Shown here: positions 17,009-29,673 of the stretch, piece by piece
Layout of the letters: every line of letters begins with the position of its first letter
How positions within the stretch are numbered: position 1 is the first letter of the stretch
From: Populus alba
Taxonomy: Eukaryota > Streptophyta > Magnoliopsida > Malpighiales > Salicaceae
Reading direction: 5' to 3'
Assembly (NCBI RefSeq): GCF_005239225.2
Contig: NC_133301.1
Coordinates: 3,497,157-3,561,156, forward strand
Length of the DNA: 64,000 bases
Made by a program: the position numbers and the translations under genes
Notes under the pieces: generated by a model
What the model saw: only the letters and a program-made list of their open reading frames with translations
What the model was told of the DNA's origin: nothing
Database searches by the model: none

Positions 17009-18607
17009 TTTATAAGATAACATAGAGGAAAGAGGAAAAAAAGTCACATCCCAATAACCACCAAATGTTAGTAACTTAACTTTTCACCTTTATAAACATG
17101 CTTGCTAACATTAATAAACAATAATAAAAAACCAAATTAGAAATATAAAGAGGAGGAATGACTCTAGAAAGAAAACTCTGTCAATTCCAAGAAAAAAATG
17201 TTTATGCAACTAAGATACATTTAGGTGGTGAATAACAAATTGTAATTTATTATTATTTAATGTGACTATGATTAGACTAATAATAGAAGTTTCCTAGGAC
17301 ATATTTTATAGCGTTTCTTCCTAATGTTATTATAATTTTTTTCCAACAATACATATACATATTACTTATACTCTAAATTGTGTAGGAGAAATATTATCAC
17401 AATCCACAATGTTTTTTTTTTTTTTTTTTTTTTATTTTGCTCTTGGAAAAATCACTTTTATATTGCCTGCCTTAAAAAAAAAGGGGGTAAAATGGTTATT
17501 TTATAGGACATAAATGTCAATGTATAATTGTTGGATAATGTAAATGGTTTTTCATAATTTTTTTGGACTTGGAAATGCTACATTGCCCTTGAATAAAAAA
17601 CTAAGAAATGCTTGATGTTTAGTGGTGTAATGGGATTTTTCAATTTTTTGCACAATGTAATTACTCAATTAACCTTGGACTTCAATTTTTAAAATGTTTG
17701 CTTTAAGGGCTTTTTTGTATTTCCACACCTGTTTTTCCTATTATTTTTAGATGTTCTAGTGGTATTTTTGGCTTTTCATAGATGTTTTTTTTTTTTTTTT
17801 TGTTAATTTGGGGTTTAGGAGGGGTTATTTTGGTCTTTCAATAGAAAAAAAGCTGCATACACGTGCGACGCAGGCGTAGACGTGTGAGGTGTCCCGTTGC
17901 ATTCGGGTGGCATGTGTGACCCTTTATGGCTCCAAAAAAAAATGCTATCCAAGGTGTTTTTTGATTCCTCACGACGAAGCTAACCACGCTAGGTGGCATG
18001 TGTGAGTTTTTTCACGGCAGTTTTGTTCCAATTTGGTTTTTTTTCTTTTTTATTTCTTTCTTTTCATTCTCTTTTTTTCTTGAATTACATGTTGGCCATG
18101 TAAAAAATTATACCAGCCCTTCATTTTCTTTTCTGTTTTTTATTTATTCCCTTTTCTTTTAATTGAAATTATTTTATTCACATTGATTATTTCTAATTAG
18201 ATTTTATTTTAGATTTCATCCCTGATCATTTGATTTTGTTTTATTTTTTTTTATCAAATCTGATCTTCATTTTTTAATTGATATTTGTTTTGTTTTGAAT
18301 CATTTTCTTGATTGATTTGTTTAATCAATTCCATCCCTAAACATTTATTTTCACTTAATTTTTATGTCAAATTTGGTTCTAATTCTATTAATTGCTATTT
18401 ATGAATCATTTTCTTAATTGATTTGTTTTTTTTTCAATTACATCCCTAAACATTTAATTTTTATGTCAATTTTAGTCCTAATTCTTTACTTGTTATTTGT
18501 TTTGTTTTGCTTTGTGTTTTTTTTATTGATTTTTTTTTCTTCTGAATTTCATCCCTCAATATTTGTTTGATTAAGAATCTTGCTTCTTTATTTTTTTGGG
18601 TTTGCCT
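17009..18607. other. AT-rich noncoding spacer
   Basis: AT-rich sequence with long T runs (for example near 17411 and 17790) and no supported gene. Around 17860-18010 there is a GC-richer patch with GGTGGCATGTGTGA-like words, repeated twice. It resembles the low-copy repeat sequence on the far side of the next element. No function is evident. Confidence 0.5.
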
Positions 18608-20349
18608 TGTCGCACCCCGAAAAAAATCAGAAGGCGCGCGGCATCGGCTGGCGATTTTTCATCTCGTTGCGTAATGTTTGAATTTGGTTCGTTGGAGTCG
18701 CCACCTAGTAATTAATTTCGGGCTACTAGGAAACCGGATGTACTGGTCTTGTCAGAGATCGCGGGTAAGGAACTGGTTGTGGTTAGGGAAGGTATTAGCA
18801 CCCCTAACGCACCCTACCTGAGGTAAGCTGCTTCGTGAATTTGATGTGTTAAAGAAGTTTTAATAATTGTCTTTTCATCGGAAATTAGAAATATCACTTA
18901 CGTATAAGTTAATAATTCTTAACCGTGATCCAATCAAAATATTAAATTCTTCTTTAATATCTGCAATTTTATCATTTAAAAAATAAAATATATATATAAA
19001 AAATAAAACACATACAAACACACACATTCACTTTCACTATTTTCTTTTCTTTTCTTTTTTTTGTCTTTTCTTTTACATCCATATTTACAAAATACAAATA
19101 AAAATTCAATACTAAATAAATATTACATTAAACAATTCGGAAATTACAAAAATGACCCCAAAACACCCCTGAACAGTGGCAGGACGACTTCTGGAGCTGC
19201 TGGAACAGCGGTGGCGCGTCGTTCCACGCGCCACCGTCACTGGCGGCGCGTGGATTCACGCGCCGCCGTGAGGAAAAAAGCAGGGGATCAACCACGGCTT
19301 CCTCTCTTCTTCTCCTCCTCACCGGCGATGATGCTGTGACCTGAAAGATAACAAAAAACGCACACAACAGGCAGTTGATTTTTATTTTGTGTTCTTGGTT
19401 TTAAAATCTGCTTCGGTTTTTTTCTTCTTTCCGACAGATCTGCATGTGCTTCTTCTTCTTCTCCGGTGGCAGATCGGTCGTGGAGGAGGAGCTGTCGGTG
19501 GTCGATTGAAGCAGGAGTCCGGTGGCGGGTGGTGGAGAGATGAAGAAGACCGTGGGTCTGTCGCCGGTTGAAGATGGAAGATCGCCCGCTGCCGTTGTCC
19601 GTGGGTCTTGCTACTGTCGTCTGTTAGGCTCGCCGGTCGCGGTGCTGGGAGAAGGAAGGATAGATCGGTGGCAGAAGCTGGAAGGAGAAAAGTGGTTGTC
19701 TGTGGAAAATCAGAGGAGGTCTTGGCCGGGTAAGGGAGAAGAAGTAGGGGCCGGCGTGCAGGGGAGGTTGGTGTCGGCTGGGAGAAGAAAAAAAAAAATA
19801 AACCGGTGGGTTTGGGGCTGTTTGGCTGGGTGTGGGGAGCTGTGGCTGGGGGAAGGAAGAAGAGAAAAATAAAAAATCCAAAGGGTGGGGGGCTCCGGCG
19901 GCTCCCTTTGGTTAGAGAGGGATTTTAGGGTTTTTTGTGGTTTAGGGTTTTTTGTTGTATTTTCTGGTGTTTCCCAAAATTAGCCCCCCCTTTTGCAAGT
20001 GTTGGAAACCAGTATTTATAGACCAAATTTTGCTAGGTTTTTCAACTTGGTCCCTCAACTTCTTTCTTTTTGTAAATTTTGATTTTTCTTATTTTTTGTA
20101 TTTTTTGAAACGAGCAATATCAACGTCGACTCAAATGTGAAAAATCAATGATTTAAAAATGACGCGTGAAAAGTCGAACACGTTTGAAAATCTTTTAACA
20201 ATTTAAATTCTTTTTTTAGACGACGTTGAAAATGCTAAAATGATGAAAATATATTAAAAAACATATTTTTTGGATTTTCATTGTTTTTCTCTATTTTTGG
20301 ATTTTTTGAAAATATATCAAAAACATGGGTCAAAAATTGGGTAGCAACA
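18608..20349 (-). repeat. 3' LTR of the 7.86-kb element
   Basis: 1742 bp. It contains a GC-rich block (19190-19270) with GTGGCGCG and CGCGCCGCC-like words and a G-rich block (19480-19860). Small open frames here occur identically in the other LTR and are not genes. Confidence 0.9.
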
Positions 20350-20445
20350 GATGCCCCCTCTTTACAATGCTTACGAAGCAAAACTCCTCAAAATTTTGCA
20401 TAGTAAGCTTTGTAAAGAAAACAAAAGGAAAATGATTTCATTATC

Positions 20446-20590
20446 TTGGGCAACCTGCCCACACACTCACACTGATATGTTTTCACGGGCGACCTGCCCA
20501 CACATACTCACCCTAGTCTATTTTCACGGGCGACCGACCCACACTCTCCCAATAGTCTATTTTCACGGGCGACTTGCCCACACATTGGGT
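20446..20590. repeat. Tandem repeat A of the 7.86-kb element
   Basis: Four units of roughly 40-45 bp. Each has a core such as GGGCGACCTGCCCACAC and three are preceded by TTTTCAC. The core can fold as a 4-bp stem (GGGC/GCCC) with a 5-base loop. Confidence 0.8.
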
Positions 20591-20815
20591 TTACCTGAGA
20601 TCCCATCTGGCGACCTCATTCAACTGGAACGAAAATATTGCGTAACCTGGTTAACCTGAAATCCCATCTGGCGATTCCCTTTAACCAAAGCTACATGAGA
20701 TCCCATCTGGCGACCTCATTCAACTGGATCTAAACTGTGTAACTCGGTTAACCTGAAATCCCATCTGGCGATTCCCTTTAACCAAAGCTACATGAGATCA
20801 CATCTGGCGACCTCA
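20591..20815. repeat. Tandem repeat B of the 7.86-kb element
   Basis: Two units of about 110 bp. Each alternates ATGAGATCCCATCTGGCGAC with CTGAAATCCCATCTGGCGAT, followed by TTCCCTTTAACC. A third partial unit ends at about 20815. Confidence 0.8.
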
Positions 20816-20816
20816 T

Positions 20817-21720
20817 TCTGGTCTCATTGTACGGGTGACTAACCCTAGAAAAATGCTGGTCTCATTGTACGGGTGACGAACCCTAGTGTTGCTGGTCTCA
20901 TTGTACGGGTGACGAACCCTAGTGCTGGTCTCATTGTACGGGTGACGAACCCTAGAAAAAAAGCTGGTCTCATTGTACGGGTGACGAACCCTATGTTGGT
21001 CTCATTGTACGGGTGACGAACCCTAGAAAAATGCTGGTCTCATTGTACGGGTGACTAACCCTGGAAAAATGCTGGTCTCATTGTATGGGTGACCGACCCA
21101 AAAATGGAAAAAATGTGAAGAAGTGTGGTCTCATTGTAATGGGTGACCTACCCACGTGGAAAGAATATGAAAAGGTGGTCTCGTTGTGATGGGCGACCTA
21201 CCCAAATAGAAAGAATGTGATGTGCGGTCTCATTATAATGGGTGACCTACCCAAATGGAAAAAATATGATGAAGTGTGGTCTCATTGTAATGGGTGACCT
21301 ACCCAGATGGAAAAAATATGATGAAGTGCGGTCTCATTGTCATGGGTGACCTACCCGAAAATGGAAAAAATATGAAGTAGGGTCTCATTGTAATGGGTGA
21401 CCTACCCAGATGGAAAAAATATGATGAACGGTCTCGTTGTGATGGACGACCTACCCAAATAGAAAGAATGTGAAGTGCGGTCTCATTGTAATGGGTGACC
21501 TACCCAAAAATGGAAAAAATATGAAATGTGGTCTCATTGTAATGGGTGACCAACCCAGATGGAAAAAATATGATGAACGGTCTCGTTGTGATGGGCGACC
21601 TACCCAAATAGAAAGAATATGAAGTGCGGTCTCATTGTAATGGGTGACCTACCCAAAAATGGAAAAAATATGAAGTGTGGTCTCATTGTAATGGGTGACC
21701 TACCCAAGAAAAATGTTGGC
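20817..21720. repeat. Tandem repeat C of the 7.86-kb element (about 20 units)
   Basis: The first eight or so units (20817-21095, 32-42 bp apart) carry GGTCTCATTGTACGGGTGAC followed by GAACCCTAG. About a dozen more (21096-21720, 45-58 bp apart) carry GGTCTCATTGTAATGGGTGA followed by CCTACCC and an A-rich spacer. Each core has a potential 4-bp stem whose two arms change together between variants. Confidence 0.88.
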
Positions 21721-23291
21721 GAGGGCTCAAAAGCGCACTCGAAATGAGGTAGGGTTAGAAAACACGCTACCTGAGAAGTGAGGGCTCAACGGCGCACTCG
21801 AAATGAGGTAGGGTTAGAAAAACGCACTACCCGAGATGATAGCTCAAAGGCGCTCACAAAAAGAGGTGAGAGCTCAAAGACGCACTCAAAATGAGGTAGA
21901 GTTAGAAAACACACTACCCAAAAGATGATGATGAAACACTGACCTGACAATGTTAAAAGCAATGCATTATGATCAATATGCATGTATACTTACCTGAGAA
22001 AAAATAGGTCCCCCTTTCTTCATGGTGTGTTTCTTTTCTCAAAAGTTGGAGTGTTGGCAGTGAACTTCGATGTCTTCTTCGCTCTTGCTTACTCGAGTCA
22101 TCTCTTGTGATTTTTACCTCTAGGAAAGACTTGATATCATCGTACTTCTTTTTCCTCCGCCCCTTTATCTCAAGGGTTGCCAACTTTGCTCGACATTTCC
22201 TTAGAATGGGAATCATGGAGCCTGCCCTATCATATGTTTCTTTATTGCTTCCTAGCTTGATCATGCCCCCAAGTGTTCAATTCGGGTTTGCGGACGAGGC
22301 TATATGAAGGAAGGTTTGACAAGGAGTTGTTTTCATGCAGAATTTTTGAAATTCCAAAGTTATTCCAAACACAAAAATTATTTTGACATCGATTCAAAGC
22401 AAACTCATTCTAAAAAATTCAAGTGATTCCTATGGAGAGGTTATCAGAAGTGATGAAAACTTCTTGTTTTGGCTTTTGGTAAAAAATATGAAGTGACCTC
22501 TGGTTTGTCAGAAAAGGTTTAAATCTCAATTTGAGGGTTATTGAGAACCGAGGTTCAAAGCATTTATTTTATTTGCACGAATAATGAATTGGTTCACATG
22601 AGAAAGCATTGCCTACCGATCCAGATTGCTTGCCTTTGATCAGAAAGGGCTTGATTAGGCACGTAATGTAGGCTTGGGCTCTTGGTTATGAAGAAAATGA
22701 TATTTGTAGGCTCAAAAGGTGTTTAAGGGATTTGAAGACTAAGGATCACTTGTGCTTGTTTCTTGACCTTTTGTCATTTGACTGTCTTTCAAAAATTGTC
22801 TATCGTGCCCCCTTGTATTGGGCTTGGGCTTATTCTCTTTGTTTTTGTTTTCTTCATATGGTTTTGAGCATCATAATATTGTTTTTTTTTTTTTTTTTAT
22901 GCTCAAAACTCTTGATCCTTTGGATTTTTCTTCGTGCCCCCTAGCTTTGTTTGGGCACCTTTAATGATTGAGAATTTCTTTTATGCCCCCTAGTATTGCT
23001 TGGGCATTTTCAATCATTGAGGTTTTCTCTATGTCATCGCACTTACCCCCAGTGTGGGGTGTGATCCTAACCAAGGTTATTTATCTCAAGAAAAGCATAA
23101 GGGTCAAAAGGGGACTACAAAGGATATATTTTAGCCTCGTGAAAAGATTATCAAAGATGGCCTTTCTTCATCTCAAATGCATGCATTTAGGATCGGTAAG
23201 CCTTGCTTTCATGCGAGTATGCAAAGTGATTTCTCATTATTCATGCAATCAAAACTCAGCTTTAGAGTCACTTCATGGTGTTTGTTTGTTT

Positions 23292-23327
<36 letters not shown>

Positions 23328-24720
23328 CTAGGTGTATGGTTACCTTTCTAAGGAATCACCTGAATTTCCAGAACTCGTCTGCTTTGGACAAACATCAACA
23401 TGATTTCAGTTTTCCGTACTAAACTTTTGAATTCCAAAAATCCTTGTGAACATGTGCGATCATGCATAGTTTTGAAAGAAAGGAAGCACACCCAAAGATT
23501 CTTGGTGTGATGGTTTCATGCTTAAAGATTATGCTCAATATATTATTTGCATGAAACAACAACAAAAATGAAGGTATGTTATAAACACATGATCTTATTA
23601 ACAAGAAATGCTCATTTGACAAGGAAAGTGTTGTGGAATTTTGAGCCAAGTTACCAACAAAAACTGGAATAGGTTGAAACAAAAATCAAGAAATTTTGCA
23701 GGCATGATCAAACTAAGAGTTTTTTTTTTTTTTTTTTTGACAGAACAAGAATAGGCTCCATTATGCCCCGGTAGTGCAATTCCCCTTCGGTCAGCCTTCC
23801 CACCAAAGCTTTTGCAGAAATACATGATTGTGTTGAGGCTCTTGACAAATTTTGCCCCCAATTTCTTCGGGCAGAGTCATTGTTGGGTTTTGAACAAAGA
23901 TGATAGGTCGGTTGGAAGGAACTTTCCTAGAGTTATTTTTCAATATCTGCTCGAGTAAGCTAGAAGCGAGTCACACACGTCTCCAAAAATTATGACGAGC
24001 ATACTGTTCATCTTCCGTGTTTTTCTTCATTCAAAGTCGGGTGTTGTAGACTCGTAGGGGACCTACTTTTCATTCTGGCGCATGCATGAAAAATGTATGA
24101 ACATGTAATCTATATGACGAACTCACCCTTCGAGAGGTGACAATATGGTCGTAACTCTTGTATGATGGACAAGAATCGTGATTTTTGCCCAAACTCTACA
24201 ATGAAAATTTTCGGAGCAACGGCCAATGTGTCACCCATAAGTCTTGAGTTCAAGATGCTTCAAGAAGGGTTTGCCCTTATGCAAATAACAATAGCACATA
24301 CAACCTAAGGACAGGTTCTATTCATTATGTGAACAGGGGTAGGTTTTCTATCTGGTCTCAAAAGGGTCTCATATCTGCCCAGTGACGTTCTTCGTAAAGA
24401 CAGTATGGGGGCGTTGCAAGGAATGGTTAAGGCACGTATACCCACCATTACCAAGCAGGCACTCAGATATGAGTTGGGTGTTTCACGCATCTGAACCCTG
24501 ACCAATAGTCTTAGGGCAGATCGCTAGTTCCCCACCTAACCTAGAAGCTTGTGTGTGCTTTCAAAAATAAATACAGGTGATGCATGAGACAATTCTATAA
24601 AATACATGGAAATAAATATTAACAAAAAGATAAAAAATGCAAAAACTTAAACACATCAAATACACAAAGCTTAGTCCAATAATGTTAGAAACAGTACCTT
24701 CCCCAGTGGAGTCGCCATTC
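21721..24720. other. Noncoding interior of the 7.86-kb element
   Basis: No frame shows retroelement or host protein similarity. It includes short repeats based on GAGGGCTCAAA...GCGCACTCGAAATGAGGTAG (21720-21930). A duplicated 50-bp unit containing GCCCCCTAG...TTGGGCA lies at 22934-23035. There are two long T runs (23285-23327, 23720-23738). The primer-binding site is at its right end. Confidence 0.7.
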
Positions 24721-26465
24721 TGTCGCACCCCGAAAAAAATCAGAAGGCGCGCGGCATCGGCTGGCGATTTTTCATCTCGTTGCGTAATGTTTGAATTTGG
24801 TTCGTTGGAGTCGCCACCTAGTAATTAATTTCGGGCTACTAGGAAACCGGATGTACTGGTCTTGTCAGAGATCGCGGGTAAGGAACTGGTTGTGGTTAGG
24901 GAAGGTATTAGCACCCCTAACGCACCCTACCTGAGGTAAGCTGCTTCGTGAATTTGATGTGTTAAAGAAGTTTTAATAATTGTCTTTTCATCGGAAATTA
25001 GAAATATCACTTACGTATAAGTTAATAATTCTTAACCGTGATCCAATCAAAATATTAAATTCTTCTTTAATATCTGCAATTTTATCATTAAAAAATAAAA
25101 AATATATATAAAAAAATAAAACACATACAAACACACACATTCACTTTCACTATTTTCTTTTCTTTTCTTTTTTTTGTCTTTTCTTTTACATCCATATTTA
25201 CAAAATACAAATAAAAATTCAATACTAAATAAATATTACATTAAACAATTCGGAAATTACAAAAATGACCCCAAAACACCCCTGAACAGTGGCAGGACGA
25301 CTTCTGGAGCTGCTGGAACAGCGGTGGCGCGTCGTTCCACGCGCCACCGTCACTGGCGGCGCGTGGATTCACGCGCCGCCGTGAGGAAAAAAGCAGGGGA
25401 TCAACCACGGCTTCCTCTCTTCTTCTCCTCCTCACCGGCGATGATGCTGTGACCTGAAAGATAACAAAAAACGCACACAACAGGCAGTTGATTTTTATTT
25501 TGTGTTCTTGGTTTTAAAATCTGCTTCGGTTTTTTTCTTCTTTCCGACAGATCTGCATGTGCTTCTTCTTCTTCTCCGGTGGCAGATCGGTCGTGGAGGA
25601 GGAGCTGTCGGTGGTCGATTGAAGCAGGAGTCCGGTGGCGGGTGGTGGAGAGATGAAGAAGACCGTGGGTCTGTCGCCGGTTGAAGATGGAAGATCGCCC
25701 GCTGCCGTTGTCCGTGGGTCTTGCTACTGTCGTCTGTTAGGCTCGCCGGTCGCGGTGCTGGGAGAAGGAAGGATAGATCGGTGGCAGAAGCTGGAAGGAG
25801 AAAAGTGGTTGTCTGTGGAAAATCAGAGGAGGTCTTGGCCGGGTAAGGGAGAAGAAGTAGGGGCCGGCGTGCAGGGGAGGTTGGTGTCGGCTGGGAGAAG
25901 AAAAAAAATAAAACCGGTGGGTTTGGGGCTGTTTGGCTGGGTGTGGGGAGCTGTGGCTGGGGGGGAAGGAAGAAGAGAAAAATAAAAAATCCAAAGGGTG
26001 GGGGGCTCCGGCGGCTCCCTTTGGTTAGAGAGGGATTTTAGGGTTTTTTGTGGTTTAGGGTTTTTTGTTGTATTTTCTGGTGTTTCCCAAAATTAGCCCC
26101 CCCCTTTTTGCAAGTGTTGGAAACCAGTATTTATAGACAAAAAGTTTTGCTAGGTTTTTCAACTTGGTCCTCAACTTCTTTCTTTTTGTAAATTTTGATT
26201 TTTCTTATTTTTTGTATTTTTTGAAACGAGCAATATCAACGTCGACTCAAATGTGGAAAATCAATGATTTAAAAATGACGCGTGAAAAGTCGAACACGTT
26301 TGAAAATCTTTTAACAATTTAAATTCTTTTTTTAGACGACGTTGAAAATGCTAAAATGATGAAAATATATTAAAAAACATATTTTTTGGATTTTCATTGT
26401 TTTTCTCTATTTTTGGATTTTTTGAAAATATATCAAAAACATGGGTCAAAAATTGGGTAGCAACA
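24721..26465 (-). repeat. 5' LTR of the 7.86-kb element
   Basis: 1745-bp copy of the LTR at 18608. Differences seen: homopolymer lengths near 25085, 25900, 25960, 26097 and 26135; a one-base loss in GGTCC near 26166; and one A/G change near 26254. Confidence 0.9.
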
Positions 26466-26510
26466 TGCCTTTAATGGGATCACCCTAGTCTCATAACCTA
26501 AGTCATAGAT

Positions 26511-27060
26511 CTAAATGATTAGTCTGAGTTGACTTTAGTATTTTTTTAAAGCATTTATTTTCAAATATTTTTTTGCTAGTAGTTTTTTCGCTTTTCTATT
26601 TATGGGGTTACCCTAATTTAATGTCTTAGATCATGTGTTTGATTTGTTGACCTGGGTTGGCTTCTAGGTTAACTCGAGGCTTTTTTTGGTTATCTTTTTT
26701 TTTTTTAATATCTTTCTATTATATCAACAAGTGTTCATTCCTTACATTTTATGTTCGGTTTAAGTTATTTGAAATTGTTCAACCCGGTCAACTCAATGAT
26801 TGAAGTCTCAAATTTTCTTTGAGTTATTTTTCTTATGTTCATGATACTTTTTGCCCACCCAAAACATAGCAATTAACCCAGGTTTTAAATACTCACCTGG
26901 TTTTTTTATCCTTATTTTTTTTGATGATTTTGCTTTGTTGTTTTTTACTAATTTTAAAAATAACTCAGGCTATCTTGAATTTTCAAATTCATTATTTTTT
27001 GTTAAATTTAATTACTTCTTTTAAAAGGAGTTTGATTTTAAATTAAATTAAATTATTTTT
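26511..27060. repeat. Dispersed repeat, left copy (partner at 62955-63515)
   Basis: About 550 bp aligning by eye with 62955-63515, from GATTAG(T/C)CTGAGTTGACTT to GAGTTTGATTTTAAATTAAA. Clear blocks in between include CTATTTATGGGGTTA and GAGTTGGCTTC-like words. Same orientation, many substitutions and indels, no open frame. Function unknown; an old element fragment is likely. Confidence 0.8.
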
Positions 27061-29673
27061 TAAAAAAATATATTTCATCCAACATGCCACCATCTTCATA
27101 TTTGTTCTTAATATTTTCTTAGGTTTAGAAAAAAACAAATGCTCACATACACCAAGAGTCAAATCATTTTTTTTTCCTAAGTTTAAAAAGATATTGAGAT
27201 GTTAGGAAGTTTTGAAAATTTGGTGCATACTAGAAAAAAAAAAACAATTTTTAGATACTACAATTAGAACATATTAGGTGACATATTAAGACGATGACAT
27301 ATTTAATAGACCCAAACTAGCTATAGTTAATCTATAAAACCTGAGATATAAATTAAATTAAATTAAATTAATCAATATGTTATGGGCTTAGGATTCTAAC
27401 TTCGTTATATTCTGAAGGTGCTTGTGAGACATAATTTCATCTTCCATGATTTGTTTGGTGCTTTATATAAATTAACTTTATTTTTAGGGATAAAAAAATA
27501 TTTTATGGTAAAAGATAAGCTTTGAGACAAAGAAAAATAAATTTGCATTAGATGAAAATCTTGGCTTCGAATATTGGCAAGTGCAAAACATACATATGTT
27601 TCTACTCCTTTTACACTATGCATTTTAATGTATTTTGAGTTTATTGGAAGTTATTTGTATGATTTTGGCATGCCTAAGAGACTTTGTGAATTAATTGCTA
27701 AAGATAAGAAATTCTGCATTTTATGTTTTAGACCTAGCTTCTTGTGACAAGTTTTTCACCAAGTTAAAGTTTCCGAATGAGAACGTGGGCTTAATCTAAG
27801 TCGAAGTACACATGTCAAGATTTCCAAGAAGGTATTATGGGAAAAAAAATATGATCTCATTTGGATCTCTAATCAGACCTGCAAACTTGGATTATAATCC
27901 TACTCGTAACAGGATTCTCTACTTTCACACTAGATATTCAAACGGGAATATCTTGAGCTTTAGTTATGAAATCAAGTGATTCAAAATCCCAAATTCATCC
28001 ACACATCCAGGACGACAACTTTCATGAAGGATTCCAAGTCAGATAAAATCATTTTAAAGGCCAAACTCTGGACGCAACCTAAATGATGAGATGGGTCTCC
28101 TAATCTGATTAGGAAACTAACGGTGCCGAGCATTCCATTACGGCTGAGAGTCTGACATAAAAACGGTGGGCCTTATGACCCAGTAAAGATACAAATCAAG
28201 CCTCTAACATGCCATGAATGAATGAATACAACTGGGATGGTTGGATATTGCAAGAAACCAACTCAAAAACAAAGTATAAGTTACAACAGAGTTGGAATTA
28301 CAACAGAGTTGTGACAACAACAGAATTAGTTTTCAACACAAATTTTGAGAGATTTATCCATTCTTAAGGACCAGATAAAGAAGTAACGAATTAAGTATCA
28401 TGAAGACTTCTAATTAGCCTAATAATCCTAAAGAAACTCGGCAGCCAAAAGAGAGGATAAATAGAGCAGAATATAGCTGAAACAAGGTTTGAAAAACATT
28501 CATTTCTTCTTTGTTTTTGGCATTTTTCAAGAAACTATGAACTAAACTCCTAAATTCGATTAAAAAGGGATAAACACCATCTCCATTAGCAAGTTATGAG
28601 AAGTAAAGTTATCATTATAATTCTTTTAGATTCAAGTATTTATTTTTTCTTGTTCAGAATTATGTTATTGATTGTTATTCAAGCTTATTGAATTGTTTTG
28701 AGATGGCTTGTATGCTCTCTAATTTCTTTTAATTCATAATTGTTGTTATAAACTAGAGTAAGAAGAAAAAGAATTAATTTGATTGCTGTAACTTTCATCT
28801 TGATTTATTAGGGAAGAATAAACTAAGCTAAATTGTTAAGCTTTTGAACATTTGCTTAGAATAAATACATATATTTTATTCCTAGACGACTTCCGAATGA
28901 ATGAAAATTGCATTCAATATTACATTTACTTGATGATAAGAAATTGATTAGAGAGCTTTTTTTATAATTTCATAAGTGTGATTGCTTGCCTATAATAGAG
29001 CAGGTTGAATTGGAACTCCATTTGTTTTTGCTGGTCGTTCTCGGTTGATTTAATTAAATGAATACATGAGCTTCTCGATTTTATGATTATGATTTTTTTT
29101 TCTCAAAGAAAGGCATTAAAAAAATGCTCTATCATATTTTTAATAAAAAAAAATTACAACCTATAATGAGGCGCAAGTTAATGATTCATTTAGTTAGATA
29201 TATGCATGGTCTTTTTAATTTATTATTTCTATTTTAACTTAAAAAACATTAAGAACATAGCTATTTTTTATTTTTTTTGCTAAATTTTAAAAATATTTTT
29301 AATATGTCAAATTATATTATTTATTTAGGAAACAATCTAATTTTTTTTTTTTTTGAGGAAGAGGAACAAATTGATTATTAATAAAATAGCTAATATTCTA
29401 TCTTCATGCTAGACAAAGATAATTTATCTTCACATTTGTCCCAATTAGGGAGGTGATTTTGAATATGGTGCATAGATTGTCTAGTGTGCACCATATGAAA
29501 CTTGAATAAATGAAAATAATCAAGAATTGGAATATTCATAAAATAGACATAGCTGTTTATTCAAGACCTTTGAATTTCCTTCCAATCATTCCAAAGTGGC
29601 TATCATGGACAAAGATGAAGATCCAGCTATAAACCATACATGGAATCTAACACAATTCCACCATTTTTAACCA
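27061..29673. other. Noncoding spacer, probably old repeat sequence
   Basis: No supported gene in either strand. Around 28200-28340 there are short repeated words (ACAACAGAGTTG). The stretch 28480-29060 (TATGAACTAAACTCC, then AT-rich text) looks like the untranslated part of an LTR element, but I found no paired repeat. The last 300 bases should be the 3' flank of NPF copy 2. Confidence 0.45.

Larger units (their letters stand above)
18608..26465 (-). mobile_element. Non-autonomous LTR retrotransposon (7.86 kb), Ogre/Tat-like primer site
   Basis: Direct repeats 18608-20349 and 24721-26465 start TGTCGCACCCCG and end GGGTAGCAACA. They are flanked by the perfect 5-bp duplication TGCCT (18603-18607, 26466-26470). 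On the minus strand, TGGCGACTCCACTGGGG (24701-24717) lies three bases inside the right LTR and matches the tRNA-Arg-type primer site typical of Ogre/Tat Ty3/gypsy elements. A purine tract (AAAGAGGGGGCATC) abuts the left LTR. The LTRs differ by a handful of changes, mostly homopolymer length. The 4.37-kb interior has no gag or pol similarity and is dominated, at its left end, by arrays of short repeats. It must depend on a partner element. Confidence 0.9.

Noticed and set aside
19522..19872. 116-codon Gly/Arg-rich frame (also 25635-25985)
   Set aside because: Lies in both LTRs of the 7.86-kb element, and its end is altered by a run-length change between copies.
20817..21720. CRISPR-like array of regular repeats
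   Set aside because: Plant nuclear context, spacers are themselves repeated, units vary in length, and the array lies inside a retroelement.
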